Assembly: GCA_963705835.1 (NCBI GenBank)
Contig: CAVPLC010000111.1
Coordinates: forward strand, 47,405 to 111,404
Origin: Palsa-504 sp963705835
GTDB taxonomy: Bacteria > Actinomycetota > Actinomycetes > Streptosporangiales > Streptosporangiaceae
Direction of reading: 5' to 3'
Length of the DNA: 64,000 bases
Made by a program: the position numbers and the translations under genes. The notes beneath the pieces were generated by a model. The model had not been told where the DNA came from, ran no database searches, and worked only from the letters and a program-made list of their open reading frames with translations. This document shows, one piece after another, positions 1 to 10,530 of this stretch. Numbering within the stretch: the first letter of the stretch is position 1; every line of letters begins with the position of its first letter.

Positions 1-2
1 TG

Positions 3-143
3 CTGCTTTCTGCCGTGTGCGGGGTGCTGCTGACGATGCTGGCCGGCGCGGCGCGGATCAGTCAGCTGCGGGCTGTGGCCCGGCGGCACCGCCGGGTCGA
101 CGCGCGCCGGACGGCGGGGCCTGCGGTCGACCGCCGGGGCTGA
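3..143 (+). CDS. C-terminal end of an unidentified membrane protein (partial)
   Basis: Only the last 46 codons are in the window; the frame is open from the edge to a TGA at 141-143. The visible part is one hydrophobic stretch rich in Leu, Val, Ala and Gly, followed by an Arg-rich tail. That looks like a final membrane helix with a positively charged cytoplasmic end. No family motif is visible. The protein-like hydrophobic/basic pattern is the only reason to prefer this frame over the longer overlapping Gly/Arg/Pro-rich one. Confidence 0.35.
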   Translation: MLSAVCGVLLTMLAGAARISQLRAVARRHRRVDARRTAGPAVDRRG

Positions 144-231
144 GTGCTCGGCGGCGCGGGGGCTCAGCGACGCGGGCGCGCGGGGCGTGCGGCGCTCAGG
201 ACGCGGGCGCTCGGGGGGGTGCGGGAGCGGA

Positions 232-331
232 TTTCATGATCGCGAAGGATTTTGTACCGCCTGGAGTACCAGATCCTTCATGATCATGAAGGCTTTGCTA
301 CGCCATGGAATAACCCTTCATGATCATGGAA
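232..331. repeat. CATGATCATG-type palindromic element between convergent genes
   Basis: Three TTCATGATC-like cores start near 233, 278 and 318. Bases 275-292 form a perfect 18-bp palindrome (CCTTCATGATCATGAAGG). Arms 233-257 and 267-291 pair almost completely around a short loop, and a second, weaker pairing follows to 331. It lies between the 3' ends of the left-edge gene and the mocR-type gene. A related hairpin sits at 28035-28087, also between convergent genes. It probably acts as a bidirectional terminator-like or REP-like element (inference). Confidence 0.6.
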
Positions 332-360
332 ATTTGGGTGCGCGGTAGCGGATCTGCCGG

Positions 361-1827
361 TCAGTATCCCAGGACGCGGGCGATTCGGCGGGCGGCCTCG
401 CGGAGCTGATCTTGGGTGTGCACCGCGTAGCCCAGGACGAGCCCGGGCGGGCCGGGCAGCTGACGGTGCCAGGACAGCGGGTGGACGAGCACGCCGGCCT
501 GGTGGATGCGCTCGGCGAGGTCGGTGTCCTCGACCTGTCCGGCCAGCCCGGGAAAGGTGATGAGCAGGTGAAGTCCTGCGGCGACGCCCTGGACGCGGGC
601 CCCGGGCAGGTGCTCGCGCAGCGCGCCGAGCAGGGCGTCACGCCGGGCCCGCTGGCGCTTGCGGACAGCGCGGATGTGGTGCTCGAGTTCCCCGGTGGCG
701 ATCAGGTGGGCCAGCACCAGCTGCGGCAGCGCGGGACTGCCCAGGTCGGCGGCGTGCTTGGCGGTCACGAGGTCCTCGTGCATCGCGCGGGGCGGGACCA
801 GCCAGCCCAGGCGCATGCCGGGAGCCAGCGTCTTGGACGTGCTGCCGGCGTAAGCGACGTGACCGGGCGCGGAGGCCTGGAGGGCGGGGACCGGCGCCCG
901 GTCGTAGCGGTACTCGGCGTCGTAGTCGTCCTCGACGATCAGCGCGTCGGCCGCGGCGGCCCAGTCCAGCAGGTCGCGCCGGCGGCGCGGAGCCAGCACC
1001 ACGCCGGTGGGGAACTGGTGGGCGGGCGTCAGCAGCACGGCCCGCAGGCCGCTCCCGGCCAGTTCGGCGGTGCTGAGCCCCTGGTCGTCGACCGGGACCG
1101 GAACCGGGTGCAGGCCCCAGTAGGCCAGCTCGTCGCGGGCGCCCCGGGAGCCGGGGTCCTCGACGGCGATTCCGGTTCTGCGCTGGGCGCGGAGCCACTG
1201 CGCGAGTAGGGCCATGGCTTGGGCGACTCCGGCCACGATGATGATGTCGTCGGCCTTGGCCCGCAGGCCCCGGGTGCGGGCGAGCCAGCCGGCGAGTTCG
1301 GTGCGCAGCCAGTGGTTGCCGCGCGGGTCGCCGTAACCGAGTTCGGCGACGCTCGCGTGTTCCAGGACCGACCGCTCGGCTCGCAGCCAGGCGGCGCGGG
1401 GGAAGCCGGACAGGTCCGGCACGCCGGGCGACAGGTCGAGCTCCGCGTGAGCCTGCCAGCGCTGCGGGAGCACGGAGGGGTCGTAGCCGGTCGGGGGCGG
1501 TGCGGTCCTGGCCGGCGGCGCGGTCCTGGGCAGCGCGGTGGTCTTGGGCGGCGCGGTGGGGGGTGGCGTCACGGCGGAGACCTTGGTGCCGGCGCCGGGG
1601 CGCGCGCTGACCAGGCCCTCGTCGGCGAGCCGCTGGTAGGCCTCGACGATCACGCCGCGCGAGACGCCGAGGTCGTCGGCGAGCAGCCGGGACGCGGGCA
1701 GCGACGCTCCGGCCGGCAGGCGCCCGTCCATGATGGCGGCCCGGACAGCGCCGGCCAGCCAGCTGGTCAGGCCCCTGCTCGGTGCCGCCGCCGGGTCCAG
1801 CTGCAGGAAGTCAGCTCCGCCCGTCAT
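361..1827 (-). CDS. MocR/PdxR-type transcriptional regulator (GntR helix-turn-helix fused to aminotransferase fold)
   Basis: The protein has 488 residues. An N-terminal winged helix of the GntR type (about residues 20-82, with PASRLLADDLGVSRGVI) is joined by a Pro/Thr/Ala linker with internal repeats to a fold-type I aminotransferase domain. The PLP-binding lysine is in STSKTLAPGMRLGW near residue 332, preceded by the VEDDYDAEYRYD motif. Family members are PLP-dependent regulators, often of B6, GABA or amino-acid genes, and usually act on a divergent neighbour. Here that is a DMT exporter. I chose the ATG at 1827 because it leaves a symmetrical operator intact; an in-frame ATG at 1872 would add 15 residues. 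Ligand unknown. Confidence 0.88.
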   Translation of the reverse strand: MTGGADFLQLDPAAAPSRGLTSWLAGAVRAAIMDGRLPAGASLPASRLLADDLGVSRGVIVEAYQRLADEGLVSARPGAGTKVSAVTPPPTAPPKTTALPRTAPPARTAPPPTGYDPSVLPQRWQAHAELDLSPGVPDLSGFPRAAWLRAERSVLEHASVAELGYGDPRGNHWLRTELAGWLARTRGLRAKADDIIIVAGVAQAMALLAQWLRAQRRTGIAVEDPGSRGARDELAYWGLHPVPVPVDDQGLSTAELAGSGLRAVLLTPAHQFPTGVVLAPRRRRDLLDWAAAADALIVEDDYDAEYRYDRAPVPALQASAPGHVAYAGSTSKTLAPGMRLGWLVPPRAMHEDLVTAKHAADLGSPALPQLVLAHLIATGELEHHIRAVRKRQRARRDALLGALREHLPGARVQGVAAGLHLLITFPGLAGQVEDTDLAERIHQAGVLVHPLSWHRQLPGPPGLVLGYAVHTQDQLREAARRIARVLGY

Positions 1828-1871
1828 TGGTCCATCATAAAGGGACGAGATTGGCTCTGTTAGCTGGACCA
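1828..1871. promoter_or_regulatory. Putative MocR operator (inverted repeat)
   Basis: TGGTCCA (1828-1834) and TGGACCA (1865-1871) are exact inverted copies 30 bp apart, in the gap between the divergent regulator and exporter genes. MocR proteins are known to bind spaced repeats near their own promoter. The site abuts the ATG chosen for the regulator, so it would control both directions. Confidence 0.5.
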
Positions 1872-1892
1872 TCGTGCTCGTACGGTGGCGTC

Positions 1893-2990
1893 ATGCCTGG
1901 TCTTCGCGTTCCCGATGCGCCCGAGGTGGCGGCCCCGCCCGCGGACCTGGGTGCGCCGGCGCCGGGGCGGCAGCCGGCGGCCCGCGCCGCGGCGGGGACC
2001 GGCGTGGCGTCGAGGACCGGCGTGGCGTCGGGGACCGGCGTGGCGTCGGGGACCGGCGTGGCGTCGGGGGCGGGCGCCATGATCTTTGTGGGCGGCAGCG
2101 TCGCGGTCTCGTCCGTGCTCGCGGCGGCGCCGGTGTTCACCGCCGAGGCGCTGAGGTACGCGATGGCCTGCCTGATCCTGCTGGCCCTGGCCCGGCTGAC
2201 CGGGCGGCGGCTGGCGATGCCGCGCGGCGCGGAATGGCTGTGGCTGGCCGGTATCGCGGCGACCGGGCTGGTCCTGTTCAACATCGCGCTGGTGGCCGGG
2301 TCCCGGCACGCCGAACCCGCCGTGCTGGGCGTGGGGGTGGCCTGCGTACCGTCCCTGCTGGCCGTGATCGGACCGCTGGCCGAGGGATCGAGGCCGCGCC
2401 CGGCCCTGGTGGCCGCCGCCCTGGTGGTGACGTGCGGTGCCGCCCTGGTGCAGGGCACGGGCCGCGCCGATGGCGTGGGCGTGGCCTGGGCCGTGGTGGT
2501 GTTCGGCTGCGAGGCGGCGTTCACCTTGCTGGCCATCCCGTTGCTCGGCAGGCACGGGCCGTGGGGAGTCTCGGTCCACACGACGTGGCTCGCCGCGGTG
2601 ATCTTCGCCGGGATCGGGCTGGTGCACGAGGGACCGGGCGCCGCGGCGCGGCTGGGGCGTCAGGACTGGCTGGCCATCGCCTATCTTGGGGTCGCGGTCA
2701 CGGCGGCGGCGTTCGTCATGTGGTATTCCAGCGTCAGACGGCTGGGGGCCAGCCGGGCCGGGCTGCTGGCCGGGCTGGCGCCGGTGGCCGCCGCGGTCGC
2801 CGGGGTGCTGCTCGGCGGGCCGGCGCCGCGGCCGCAGGTCTGGGCGGGCATTGTGGTGGTCGGCACCGGGCTTGCCCTGGGCCTGCGCGGCGGGCCGGGA
2901 GCCGGGCGAGAGAGCCGGGGTCCGCGAGAGAGCCGGGGTCCGCGAGAGAACCGGGGTCCGCGAGAGAACCGGGGCCAGCGAGGGAGCTAG
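1893..2990 (+). CDS. EamA/DMT-family inner-membrane exporter
   Basis: The protein has 365 residues with about ten hydrophobic segments in two EamA halves. Members of this family export amino acids or other small metabolites. ATG 1893 follows GGTGG. Two low-complexity ends flank the membrane domain. Near residues 36-56 a TGVAS unit is repeated four times (15-bp DNA repeats, about 1997-2066). The C-terminal tail repeats RGPRE(S/N) four times (18-bp DNA repeats, about 2907-2985). Divergent from the MocR gene, which likely regulates it. The next gene starts 14 bp downstream, so they are probably co-transcribed. Substrate not predictable. Confidence 0.85.
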   Translation: MPGLRVPDAPEVAAPPADLGAPAPGRQPAARAAAGTGVASRTGVASGTGVASGTGVASGAGAMIFVGGSVAVSSVLAAAPVFTAEALRYAMACLILLALARLTGRRLAMPRGAEWLWLAGIAATGLVLFNIALVAGSRHAEPAVLGVGVACVPSLLAVIGPLAEGSRPRPALVAAALVVTCGAALVQGTGRADGVGVAWAVVVFGCEAAFTLLAIPLLGRHGPWGVSVHTTWLAAVIFAGIGLVHEGPGAAARLGRQDWLAIAYLGVAVTAAAFVMWYSSVRRLGASRAGLLAGLAPVAAAVAGVLLGGPAPRPQVWAGIVVVGTGLALGLRGGPGAGRESRGPRESRGPRENRGPRENRGQRGS

Positions 2991-3004
2991 GCGGGAGGAA
3001 ACTG

Positions 3005-3757
3005 GTGCACTTCCAGCATTCCGGTGACATCTGGCGGGACTTCCCGCAACTGGTGCCCGGGGTCCTGTACGTCCAGGGCGTCACCGGCGACGCGGTGACG
3101 GGCCCGGCGGCCGAGCGGTTCGCCGCCGTGGCCGCCTCACGGCTGGCCGCGGTCTCGGCAGAGAGCGAGCTGCCCGAGATCCAGGCCTGGCGGCGGGCCT
3201 TCGCCGCGATGGGGCTCAAGCCGACCCAGTACCGCTGCGCCTCGGAGTCGCTGCTGCGCAGGTTCCGCAAGGAAGGGAGCCTGCCCCGGCTGCATCCCCT
3301 GGTCGACCTGTGCAACGCGGTCTCGCTGGCCTTCGCCATCCCGGTGGCCGTCCTCGACGTCGCCGCGATCACCGGGCCGCTCGAGGTGCGGTACGCGGCC
3401 GGGGACGAGGAGTACCTGACCTTCGCCGGGGAGGTCGAGCACCCGGCGCCCGGCGAGGTGATCTTCGCGGACGCGGCCGGACAGGCGCACGCCCGGCGCT
3501 GGACGAACCGGCAGAGCGGCCGGTCCGCGGTGCGGGACTCCACCGCGGCGGCGCTGATCGTGGCCGAGGCGCTGCACGAGGAGGCACCGCGGGACATGGC
3601 CGAGCTCATCGCGGTCCTGGCCGCCGAGCTCAAGGTCGTCGGGTCCGTCGGGTCCGTCGGGTCTGTCGCGTCCGCCGCGCCGGCGGCCGCGGTGCTGAGC
3701 GCGGCCGAGCCGCGTTATGTGTTCGGGTCCTCAGGCGAGGGCCGTGACGGCCAGTGA
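3005..3757 (+). CDS. B3/B4 (PheT-type tRNA-binding) domain protein
   Basis: The protein has 250 residues. The order of motifs (GLKPTQYRCASESLLRR, then LPRLHPLVDLCNAVSL, then a beta-rich part with DSTAAALIVAEAL) matches stand-alone B3/4-domain proteins related to the editing region of phenylalanyl-tRNA synthetase beta. Such proteins are thought to act on mischarged tRNA or D-aminoacyl species, but this is not established for most members. GTG 3005 is chosen because GGGAGGAA lies just upstream. A GSV unit is repeated three times near the C-terminus (9-bp repeats, 3640-3666). Likely in one operon with the DMT exporter. Confidence 0.78.
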   Translation: MHFQHSGDIWRDFPQLVPGVLYVQGVTGDAVTGPAAERFAAVAASRLAAVSAESELPEIQAWRRAFAAMGLKPTQYRCASESLLRRFRKEGSLPRLHPLVDLCNAVSLAFAIPVAVLDVAAITGPLEVRYAAGDEEYLTFAGEVEHPAPGEVIFADAAGQAHARRWTNRQSGRSAVRDSTAAALIVAEALHEEAPRDMAELIAVLAAELKVVGSVGSVGSVASAAPAAAVLSAAEPRYVFGSSGEGRDGQ

Positions 3758-3859
3758 GCCGGCCCCGGCCAGCAGGTCGTGCTCGGCTTGCTGGGTGGGC
3801 TTGGGCTGGCCGGCGCGCCCGCGGTAGCGTTCCGGGGTCACATCCAGCGGTCACGCTGG

Positions 3860-5713
3860 TCAACCTCCGATAACCGGTAGGCCTAACTTACGCCAGGCGA
3901 CCCAGCTCCAGGCCCGGTTGGAGGCCACGACCCGCCAGCCCGCGGGGGCCTGCGGCCAGCTGGCCTGCGCGGGACCGGCGGGCCAGTGCACCTCGACCAC
4001 GGTCGCGTCGGCCGGCGGCGGCTGGCTGCCGGGGGCGAAGAACTCCAGCTCGGTCCACGGTATCTCGAAGGCCTGCGGCATCCAGGCCGACCAGGACAGG
4101 CCGCCGCCGACGGCGATGTGGTCACCCGGCTTCAGGCTGGCCCCGGTGATCAGGCCGGTCGTGTCGGTCTCCTGGTAGGGCGTGCTGGCCTGGGAGATGT
4201 GGCTGGTCATCTGGATCACGGCGACCAGGCTGACCGCGGCCAGCCCGACCAGCACCGCGGCCCGCGGGGGCCGCCGCGCGCCCCGGTGCCCGGGCCGGCG
4301 CCCGGGCCAGCGACCGGGCCAGCGCCCGGGCCAGCGGTCGGCCGCGAGTACCACCGCGACCCACGCCGCCAGCAGCGCGAGGGCCACCGCCGTGGCCAGC
4401 CAGACGCTGGCCCGCGTCCAGTTCTGGGTCAGCACGGCGGGCTCGGCGAAGACGAAGGAGGCGCCGAACCCGGCCGTGGGCACCGATCCCCCGGCGTACG
4501 CGCCGACCACGATCGCGGCCAGCAGGGTCGGCGGCACCACGCAGGCGGTGTAGAGGAGGATCCGGCGCCGGTCCGCCCGCAGCAGCACCGCGGCGCCGAC
4601 CAGGAAGAACGCGACCACCATGCCGTCGAGGTAACGCCCCGAGGCCCAGGCCTGCGGCTGGGTCGGGGGCAGCGCGGCGGGCGAGACCACCGCGGTGACC
4701 AGCGTGACGCCGGTCCCGAGCGCGGCCATGATCCGCACGTCGTCACGGGCGCCGCGCTGGAAGATCACGAAGACGGCGGCGGCGAGGCCGAGCCCGGTCA
4801 CCCCCCAGCCGTCGACCACGAACCGCCACAGCTGGCCCGCCGCCATCTCCACCACGAAGACCACGCCGTGCACGCTGCGCAGCCTGATCAGCGCCTCGCC
4901 CGCCAGGGTGCGCGGGCCGGCGGGGTACATGACCGAGGTCAGGTGGCGGTTCAGCAGGTGCCCCGCGCCGAGCGGCAGGCACAGCGCGACCGCCGCGGCC
5001 AGCGCGGTGCCGCGCGGCACCAGGCGCCGCCAGACCGCGAACGCGCCCACCAGCACGTACCCGGCCACCATCACCGCGCCCCTGGAGTGGACCGCGTAGG
5101 CGTACCCGGCCAGCAGCGCCGAGCCGATGGCCGCCGCGTACTGGCCCCGCGCGGACTTGGCGGTGAGCCAGCTGTGCACGGCGAGGAGCCAGCCGAGCAC
5201 GATGACCGGGTAGATCGCGTCGGTCATGGCGTACTCGCTGTAGAACAACGCCGCCGGCACCAGCGCCGCCACCATGGCCACGGCGTACGCCGCCGGGCGG
5301 TCCAGCCCCAGCCGGCGGCAGGCCACGTAGCCCAGCGGCATCACGGTCGCGCTGATCGGGGCGTTGATGCCGAACAGGACGGCGTGGTACACGGTGACCG
5401 GGTTGCTGGTGAACCAGTACACCGGCGTGATCAGCAGCGGGTAGCCGGCCGGGTAGAGCGTGGAGTAGGAGAAGTTGGCGGTCAGGCCGCCGCTCATGAC
5501 CCGCGCCGCGATCAGGTACGCGGACTCATCGGGCGTGGCCAGCGGCACCACCTGGCTCCGGCTGAGCCAGGCCCGCAGCGCCGCCTGGACCAGCCAGCCG
5601 GCGATCAGCAGCAGGCCCCACCGGCGCGCCTGACGGCCGCGGGTCGCCGGGCGCGCGACCTCCGCCGCGTCGGCCTGGCCGGCCCGGGCCGAAAATTCTA
5701 GGGGGCGCACCAC
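3860..5713 (-). CDS. Polytopic membrane protein, probable GT-C-type glycosyltransferase
   Basis: The protein has 617 residues with at least ten membrane segments and a C-terminal extracytoplasmic domain (about residues 500-610). An early loop carries PDESAYLIA, resembling the acidic DE motif after the first helix of GT-C glycosyltransferases that use polyprenyl-phosphate sugars. No closer family is recognised. A Gly-Arg-Trp-Pro unit is repeated in a loop near residues 460-475 (12-bp DNA repeats, about 4290-4337). The neighbouring reverse-strand gene at 5788-7678 is a full-length paralog, so the pair arose by tandem duplication. Cell-wall or lipoglycan mannosylation is a reasonable guess only. 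Confidence 0.65.
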   Translation of the reverse strand: MVRPLEFSARAGQADAAEVARPATRGRQARRWGLLLIAGWLVQAALRAWLSRSQVVPLATPDESAYLIAARVMSGGLTANFSYSTLYPAGYPLLITPVYWFTSNPVTVYHAVLFGINAPISATVMPLGYVACRRLGLDRPAAYAVAMVAALVPAALFYSEYAMTDAIYPVIVLGWLLAVHSWLTAKSARGQYAAAIGSALLAGYAYAVHSRGAVMVAGYVLVGAFAVWRRLVPRGTALAAAVALCLPLGAGHLLNRHLTSVMYPAGPRTLAGEALIRLRSVHGVVFVVEMAAGQLWRFVVDGWGVTGLGLAAAVFVIFQRGARDDVRIMAALGTGVTLVTAVVSPAALPPTQPQAWASGRYLDGMVVAFFLVGAAVLLRADRRRILLYTACVVPPTLLAAIVVGAYAGGSVPTAGFGASFVFAEPAVLTQNWTRASVWLATAVALALLAAWVAVVLAADRWPGRWPGRWPGRRPGHRGARRPPRAAVLVGLAAVSLVAVIQMTSHISQASTPYQETDTTGLITGASLKPGDHIAVGGGLSWSAWMPQAFEIPWTELEFFAPGSQPPPADATVVEVHWPAGPAQASWPQAPAGWRVVASNRAWSWVAWRKLGLPVIGG

Positions 5714-5787
5714 GGGCAGCTAGCTTAGCGGCTCGGCCTGCCGATACGGGCCGGTACGCGCGGGCTCGGAGCGGTCACGAGACGGCG

Positions 5788-7678
5788 TCAGGATTTCCGC
5801 CAGGTGACCCAGCCGCCGGACGGGCTGGAGGCGACGATATGCCACCCGGCCGGGGCCCGCGGCCAGCTCGCCTGCGCGGACTGGCCGGTCGGCCAGCCCG
5901 CCTCGACCACGTTGACGCCCGCGGGCACCGGCTGGGTGATATCGAAGAACTCGAGCTCCGTCCACCACACCTCGAACGCCTGCGGCGCCCACAGCTCGTA
6001 GCCGACCTCGGTGGGGCCGGGCGCGGTGCCGGGGTTGAAGGCGACGGCGATCTTATCGCCCGGCTTGAGCCCGCTGGCCGTCACGAACCCGGTCGTATCT
6101 GGCGCCTGGGCGGCCGCGGCGGGCTGGGAGATGCGGCTGGTCATCTGGGTCACGGCGAGCAGGCTCACCGCGGCCAGGCCGACCGCCCCGGCGACCCGCA
6201 GCAGCCCGGAAACCCGGACCACCCCGCCCAGCGTCACGTCGGACCAGCGGCGGGCCGCGAGCGCCACCAGCACCCAGATCGCGAGCAGCCCCAGCGCGAC
6301 GGCCGTCGCGACCCAGACGCTGGCGCGGTTCCAGTCCTGGGTCAGCACGGCCGGCTCGGCGAAGTTGAACGCGTGCGTAAAGCTCCCCGTGGGCAGGGAC
6401 GAGCCCGCGTAGACGGCGACGATGATGGCGGCCAGCACGGTGAGCGCCGCGGCCCCGGCCGCGCAGCCGAGGATCGTGCGGGCGCGGGCCCGCAGCAGCA
6501 CCACGATGCCGACCATGAAGAACACTACGATCATGCCGTCCAGGTAGCGCCCGGAGGCCCAGGTCTGGGACTGATCGGGAGGCAGCGCGGCGGGCACGGT
6601 GACGGCCGTGACCACGGTGACCGCCACCCCGAGCGCGGCCATGATCCGCAGCTCGGCCCGGGTGCCGCGGTGGAAGACCGCGGCGAGCGCGGCGATCAGG
6701 CCCAGCCCGGCCAGGCCCCAGCTGTCGAGCACGAGCCGCCACATCTGGCCGACCGCCATCTCGAACACGTTGATCGCGCCGTGCACGCTGTGCAGCGTGG
6801 TCCGCGACCTGGGCGGTCAGGTCGCGGGTCCCCTCCGGGTACATCGTGGAGGACAGGTAGCGGTCCAGCAGCCAGCTGGCGCCGCCCGCGGCGGCCAGGG
6901 CCAGCGCGGCCGCGGCCACGGTGCCGCGCGGGGCCAGGCGGCGCCAGGCGATGACGAGGCCCACCGCCACGTAGGCGGCCACGATGACCACGCCGCGGGA
7001 GTGGACCGCGTAGCCGTACCCGGCCAGCAGCGCCGAGCCGGCCGCCGCCGCGTACCGGCCCCGGGTGGACCGCGCGGTCAGCCAGCTGTGCACGGCCAGC
7101 AGCCAGGCCAGCACCAGGACCGGGTAGATCGCGTCGGTCATGGCGTACTCGCCGTAGAACACCCCGGCCGGCAGCAGGGCGGTGACCGCCGCCACGATGT
7201 AGGCCAGCAGGCGGCTCAGCCCGAGCCGCCGGCAGGCCACGTAGGCCAGCGGCATCACGGCGGCGCTGACCGCCGCGTTGACGGCCAGCACCGCGTGGTA
7301 CACCGTCACCGGGTTGCTGGTGAACCAGAACACCGGCGTGATCAGCAGCGGATAGCCGCCCTGGTACAGCGTCGAGTCGGAGAAGTCGGTGGCCGGCCCG
7401 CCCGCCAGGACCCGCGCGGCGATCAGGTACGCGGCCTCGTCGGGGTTGGCCAGCGGCGCGGTCTGCGCCCGGCTGAGCCAGACCCGCAGGCCGACCTGGA
7501 CCAGCCAGCCCGCCGCGACCAGCACCGCCCAGCGCCACGCCTGCCGCCGTGAGGCGTGTCCCGTGCTGGCCGGCCGCCCGGCGGCCGGTACCGCGGCAGC
7601 ACCGTCAGGGGTCAGGACGGTGCTGTGTTGGGCCATGGCGGTACCGTCCGGCGCCACCGCGCCCGGCGTGATCTCCAT
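5788..7678 (-). CDS. Paralog of the GT-C-like membrane protein, interrupted by a frameshift
   Basis: It aligns along its whole length with the 3860-5713 gene: NPDEAAYLIAARVL, TSNPVTVYHAVL, EYAMTDAIYPV, WASGRYLDGM and the C-terminal domain are all shared. The frame changes near 6797-6802. Upstream it runs to ...DLTAQVAD; downstream it resumes in another frame as TLHSVHGAINVFEMA. Removing one C restores an alignment of the same length as the paralog (629 residues). Most likely a one-base assembly insertion, otherwise a recent pseudogene. ATG 7678 is a choice; the in-frame ATG at 7636 is also possible and neither has a strong ribosome site. Confidence 0.65.
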
Positions 7679-7992
7679 GCGTACCAAGGCAGCTGCCGTC
7701 CTGCGCTCGAAGGTTGGCCTCGGCCCTGGACCACCAGACCCCGGGCGTCGCGATGTCGCTACGGCGCGCACGCCGGAAGCGGGAACCGCGATGCGCGTGT
7801 GAATAGGTTGAGGTTTCAAGATTAAAACGAGGTAAGCGGATTATGTGTCTAACCTGAGAACTCGCTGGTGAGCTCTCCAATCCGGGCCGAGCCCCTGAGC
7901 CGGGGCGGCCGGGCAGGCGGGTGTAGCATCGGTCGCGTGTCGCTTGGCTCCCGGCGTCCGGGCAGCGGCCCGCCCGGGAGGAGACGCGCCTG

Positions 7993-9051
<1,059 letters not shown>

Positions 9052-9060
9052 TACCGAACG

Positions 9061-9089
9061 GAGCCCGGCTAACGCCATGGGCCGGGCTC
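9061..9089. terminator. Bidirectional hairpin terminator between aroF and trpB2
   Basis: GAGCCCGGC (9061-9069) pairs perfectly with GCCGGGCTC (9081-9089) around an 11-base loop. It fills the 38-bp gap between two convergent genes and ends exactly at the trpB2 stop codon. There is no T-run, as is usual in high-GC actinomycetes. Confidence 0.7.
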
Positions 9090-10454
9090 TCAGCCGACCG
9101 TGGGGAGGTGGGCGAGGGCTTCGTCGATGCGGTCCTGGGGGAGGTCGAAGTCGGTCATCTCGCCGGACAGGTACTTCTCGTAGGCCACCATGTCGAAGTG
9201 GCCGTGGCCGCACAGCGCGGTCAGGATCACCTTCGGCTCGCCGGACATCGCGCACCGCTTGGCTTCCTCGATGGCGGCGGCCAGCGCGTGCGTGGGCTCG
9301 GGCGCCGGGATGATGCCCTCGCTCCTGGCGAAGGTCACGGCCGCGGCGAAGCACTCCCGCTGCGGCTTGGCCACCGCCTCGAACATGCCGAGCTCGTACA
9401 TGTGCGACAGCAGCGGCGACATGCCGTGGTAGCGCAGCCCGCCCGCGTGCACCGGGTCCGGGATGAACTCATGGCCCAGCGTGTGCATCTTCAGCAGCGG
9501 GGTAAACCCGGCCGTGTCGCCGAAGTCGTAGGCGTAGCGGCCGCGGGTGAACGACGGGCAGGCCGACGGCTCGACCGCGCGGATCACCGGGTTGGCCCGG
9601 CCGGCCAGCTTCTCCCGCAGGAACGGGAAGAACAGCCCGGCGAAGTTGGACCCGCCGCCGGTGCAGCCCACGATCAGGTCGGGCATGGACTCCCCGGCCG
9701 CCTCGAACTGCTTGACCGCCTCCTGGCCGATCACCGTCTGGTGCATGAGCACGTGGTTGAGCACGCTGCCCAGCGCGTACCGGGTGTCGGCGCTGCCGCC
9801 GGCCGCCTCGACGGCCTCGCTGATCGCGATGCCCAGGCTGCCCGGCGAGTCGGGGTGGGCGGCCAGGATGTCCGCGCCCGCCTTGGTGGCCCGGGACGGG
9901 CTGGCGTGCACGGTGGCGCCCCAGGTCTCCATCATCGTGCGGCGGTACGGCTTCTGGTCGTAGGAGGCCCGCACCATCCAGATCTCGCAGTCGATGCCGA
10001 ACTGGGCGCAGGCGAAGGCCAGCGCGCTGCCCCACTGGCCGGCGCCGGTCTCGGTGGTGAGCCGCTTGGTGCCCTCGGCCGCGTTGTAGAACGCCTGCGG
10101 GACGGCGGTGTTCGGCTTGTGCGACCCGGCCGGGGACACGCCCTCGTACTTGTAGTAGATGCGCGCCGGGGTGTTCAGCGCCTTCTCCAGCCGGTGCGCG
10201 CGGTACAGCGGCGTGGGCCGCCACAGCCGGTAGACGTCGAGCACCTCGGCGGGAATGTCGATGAAGGAGTCGGTGGCCACTTCCTGGCCGATGAGCGCCA
10301 TCGGGAACAGCGGCGCCAGGTCCTCCGGGCCCACCGGCTGGCCCGTCCCCGGGTGCAGCGGCGGGGGCGGCGGAGCGGGCAGGTCGGGGATCACGTTGTA
10401 CCACTGGCGCGGGATCTCGGACTCATCCAGGGTGATCTTGGTGCGTTCGGTCAC
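9090..10454 (-). CDS. trpB: TrpB2-type tryptophan synthase beta subunit homolog
   Basis: The protein has 454 residues and is a PLP enzyme of the TrpB2 branch, longer than the classical TrpB that pairs with TrpA. PLP lysine in SPAGSHKPNTA; phosphate-binding TGGGSNFAG; N-terminal IPRQWYNV and LWRPTPLYRA are typical of TrpB2. Members make tryptophan from indole and serine; O-phosphoserine has been described as the preferred substrate in some archaea. GTG 10454 is chosen because GGAGG precedes it, leaving out 25 residues of upstream frame. It is the last gene after pntA1-pntA2-pntB, with about 200 bp between. Confidence 0.9.
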   Translation of the reverse strand: MTERTKITLDESEIPRQWYNVIPDLPAPPPPPLHPGTGQPVGPEDLAPLFPMALIGQEVATDSFIDIPAEVLDVYRLWRPTPLYRAHRLEKALNTPARIYYKYEGVSPAGSHKPNTAVPQAFYNAAEGTKRLTTETGAGQWGSALAFACAQFGIDCEIWMVRASYDQKPYRRTMMETWGATVHASPSRATKAGADILAAHPDSPGSLGIAISEAVEAAGGSADTRYALGSVLNHVLMHQTVIGQEAVKQFEAAGESMPDLIVGCTGGGSNFAGLFFPFLREKLAGRANPVIRAVEPSACPSFTRGRYAYDFGDTAGFTPLLKMHTLGHEFIPDPVHAGGLRYHGMSPLLSHMYELGMFEAVAKPQRECFAAAVTFARSEGIIPAPEPTHALAAAIEEAKRCAMSGEPKVILTALCGHGHFDMVAYEKYLSGEMTDFDLPQDRIDEALAHLPTVG

Positions 10455-10530
10455 GACGGCCTCCGATCCTTCAGAGCCTGGGGAAGATCTTTTCCGAACC
10501 ATAAGCCTTCCGTGGGGCTCGTGGCACACA

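Noticed and set aside
17..283. 88-codon forward frame at the left edge
   Set aside because: Arg/Gly/Ala-rich shadow; the alternative frame ending at 143 looks like a genuine membrane-protein tail.
361..1872. Start of the MocR gene at 1872
   Set aside because: It would place the start codon inside the TGGACCAT arm of the inverted repeat and add 15 residues not needed by the fold. ATG 1827 is preferred, though not proven.
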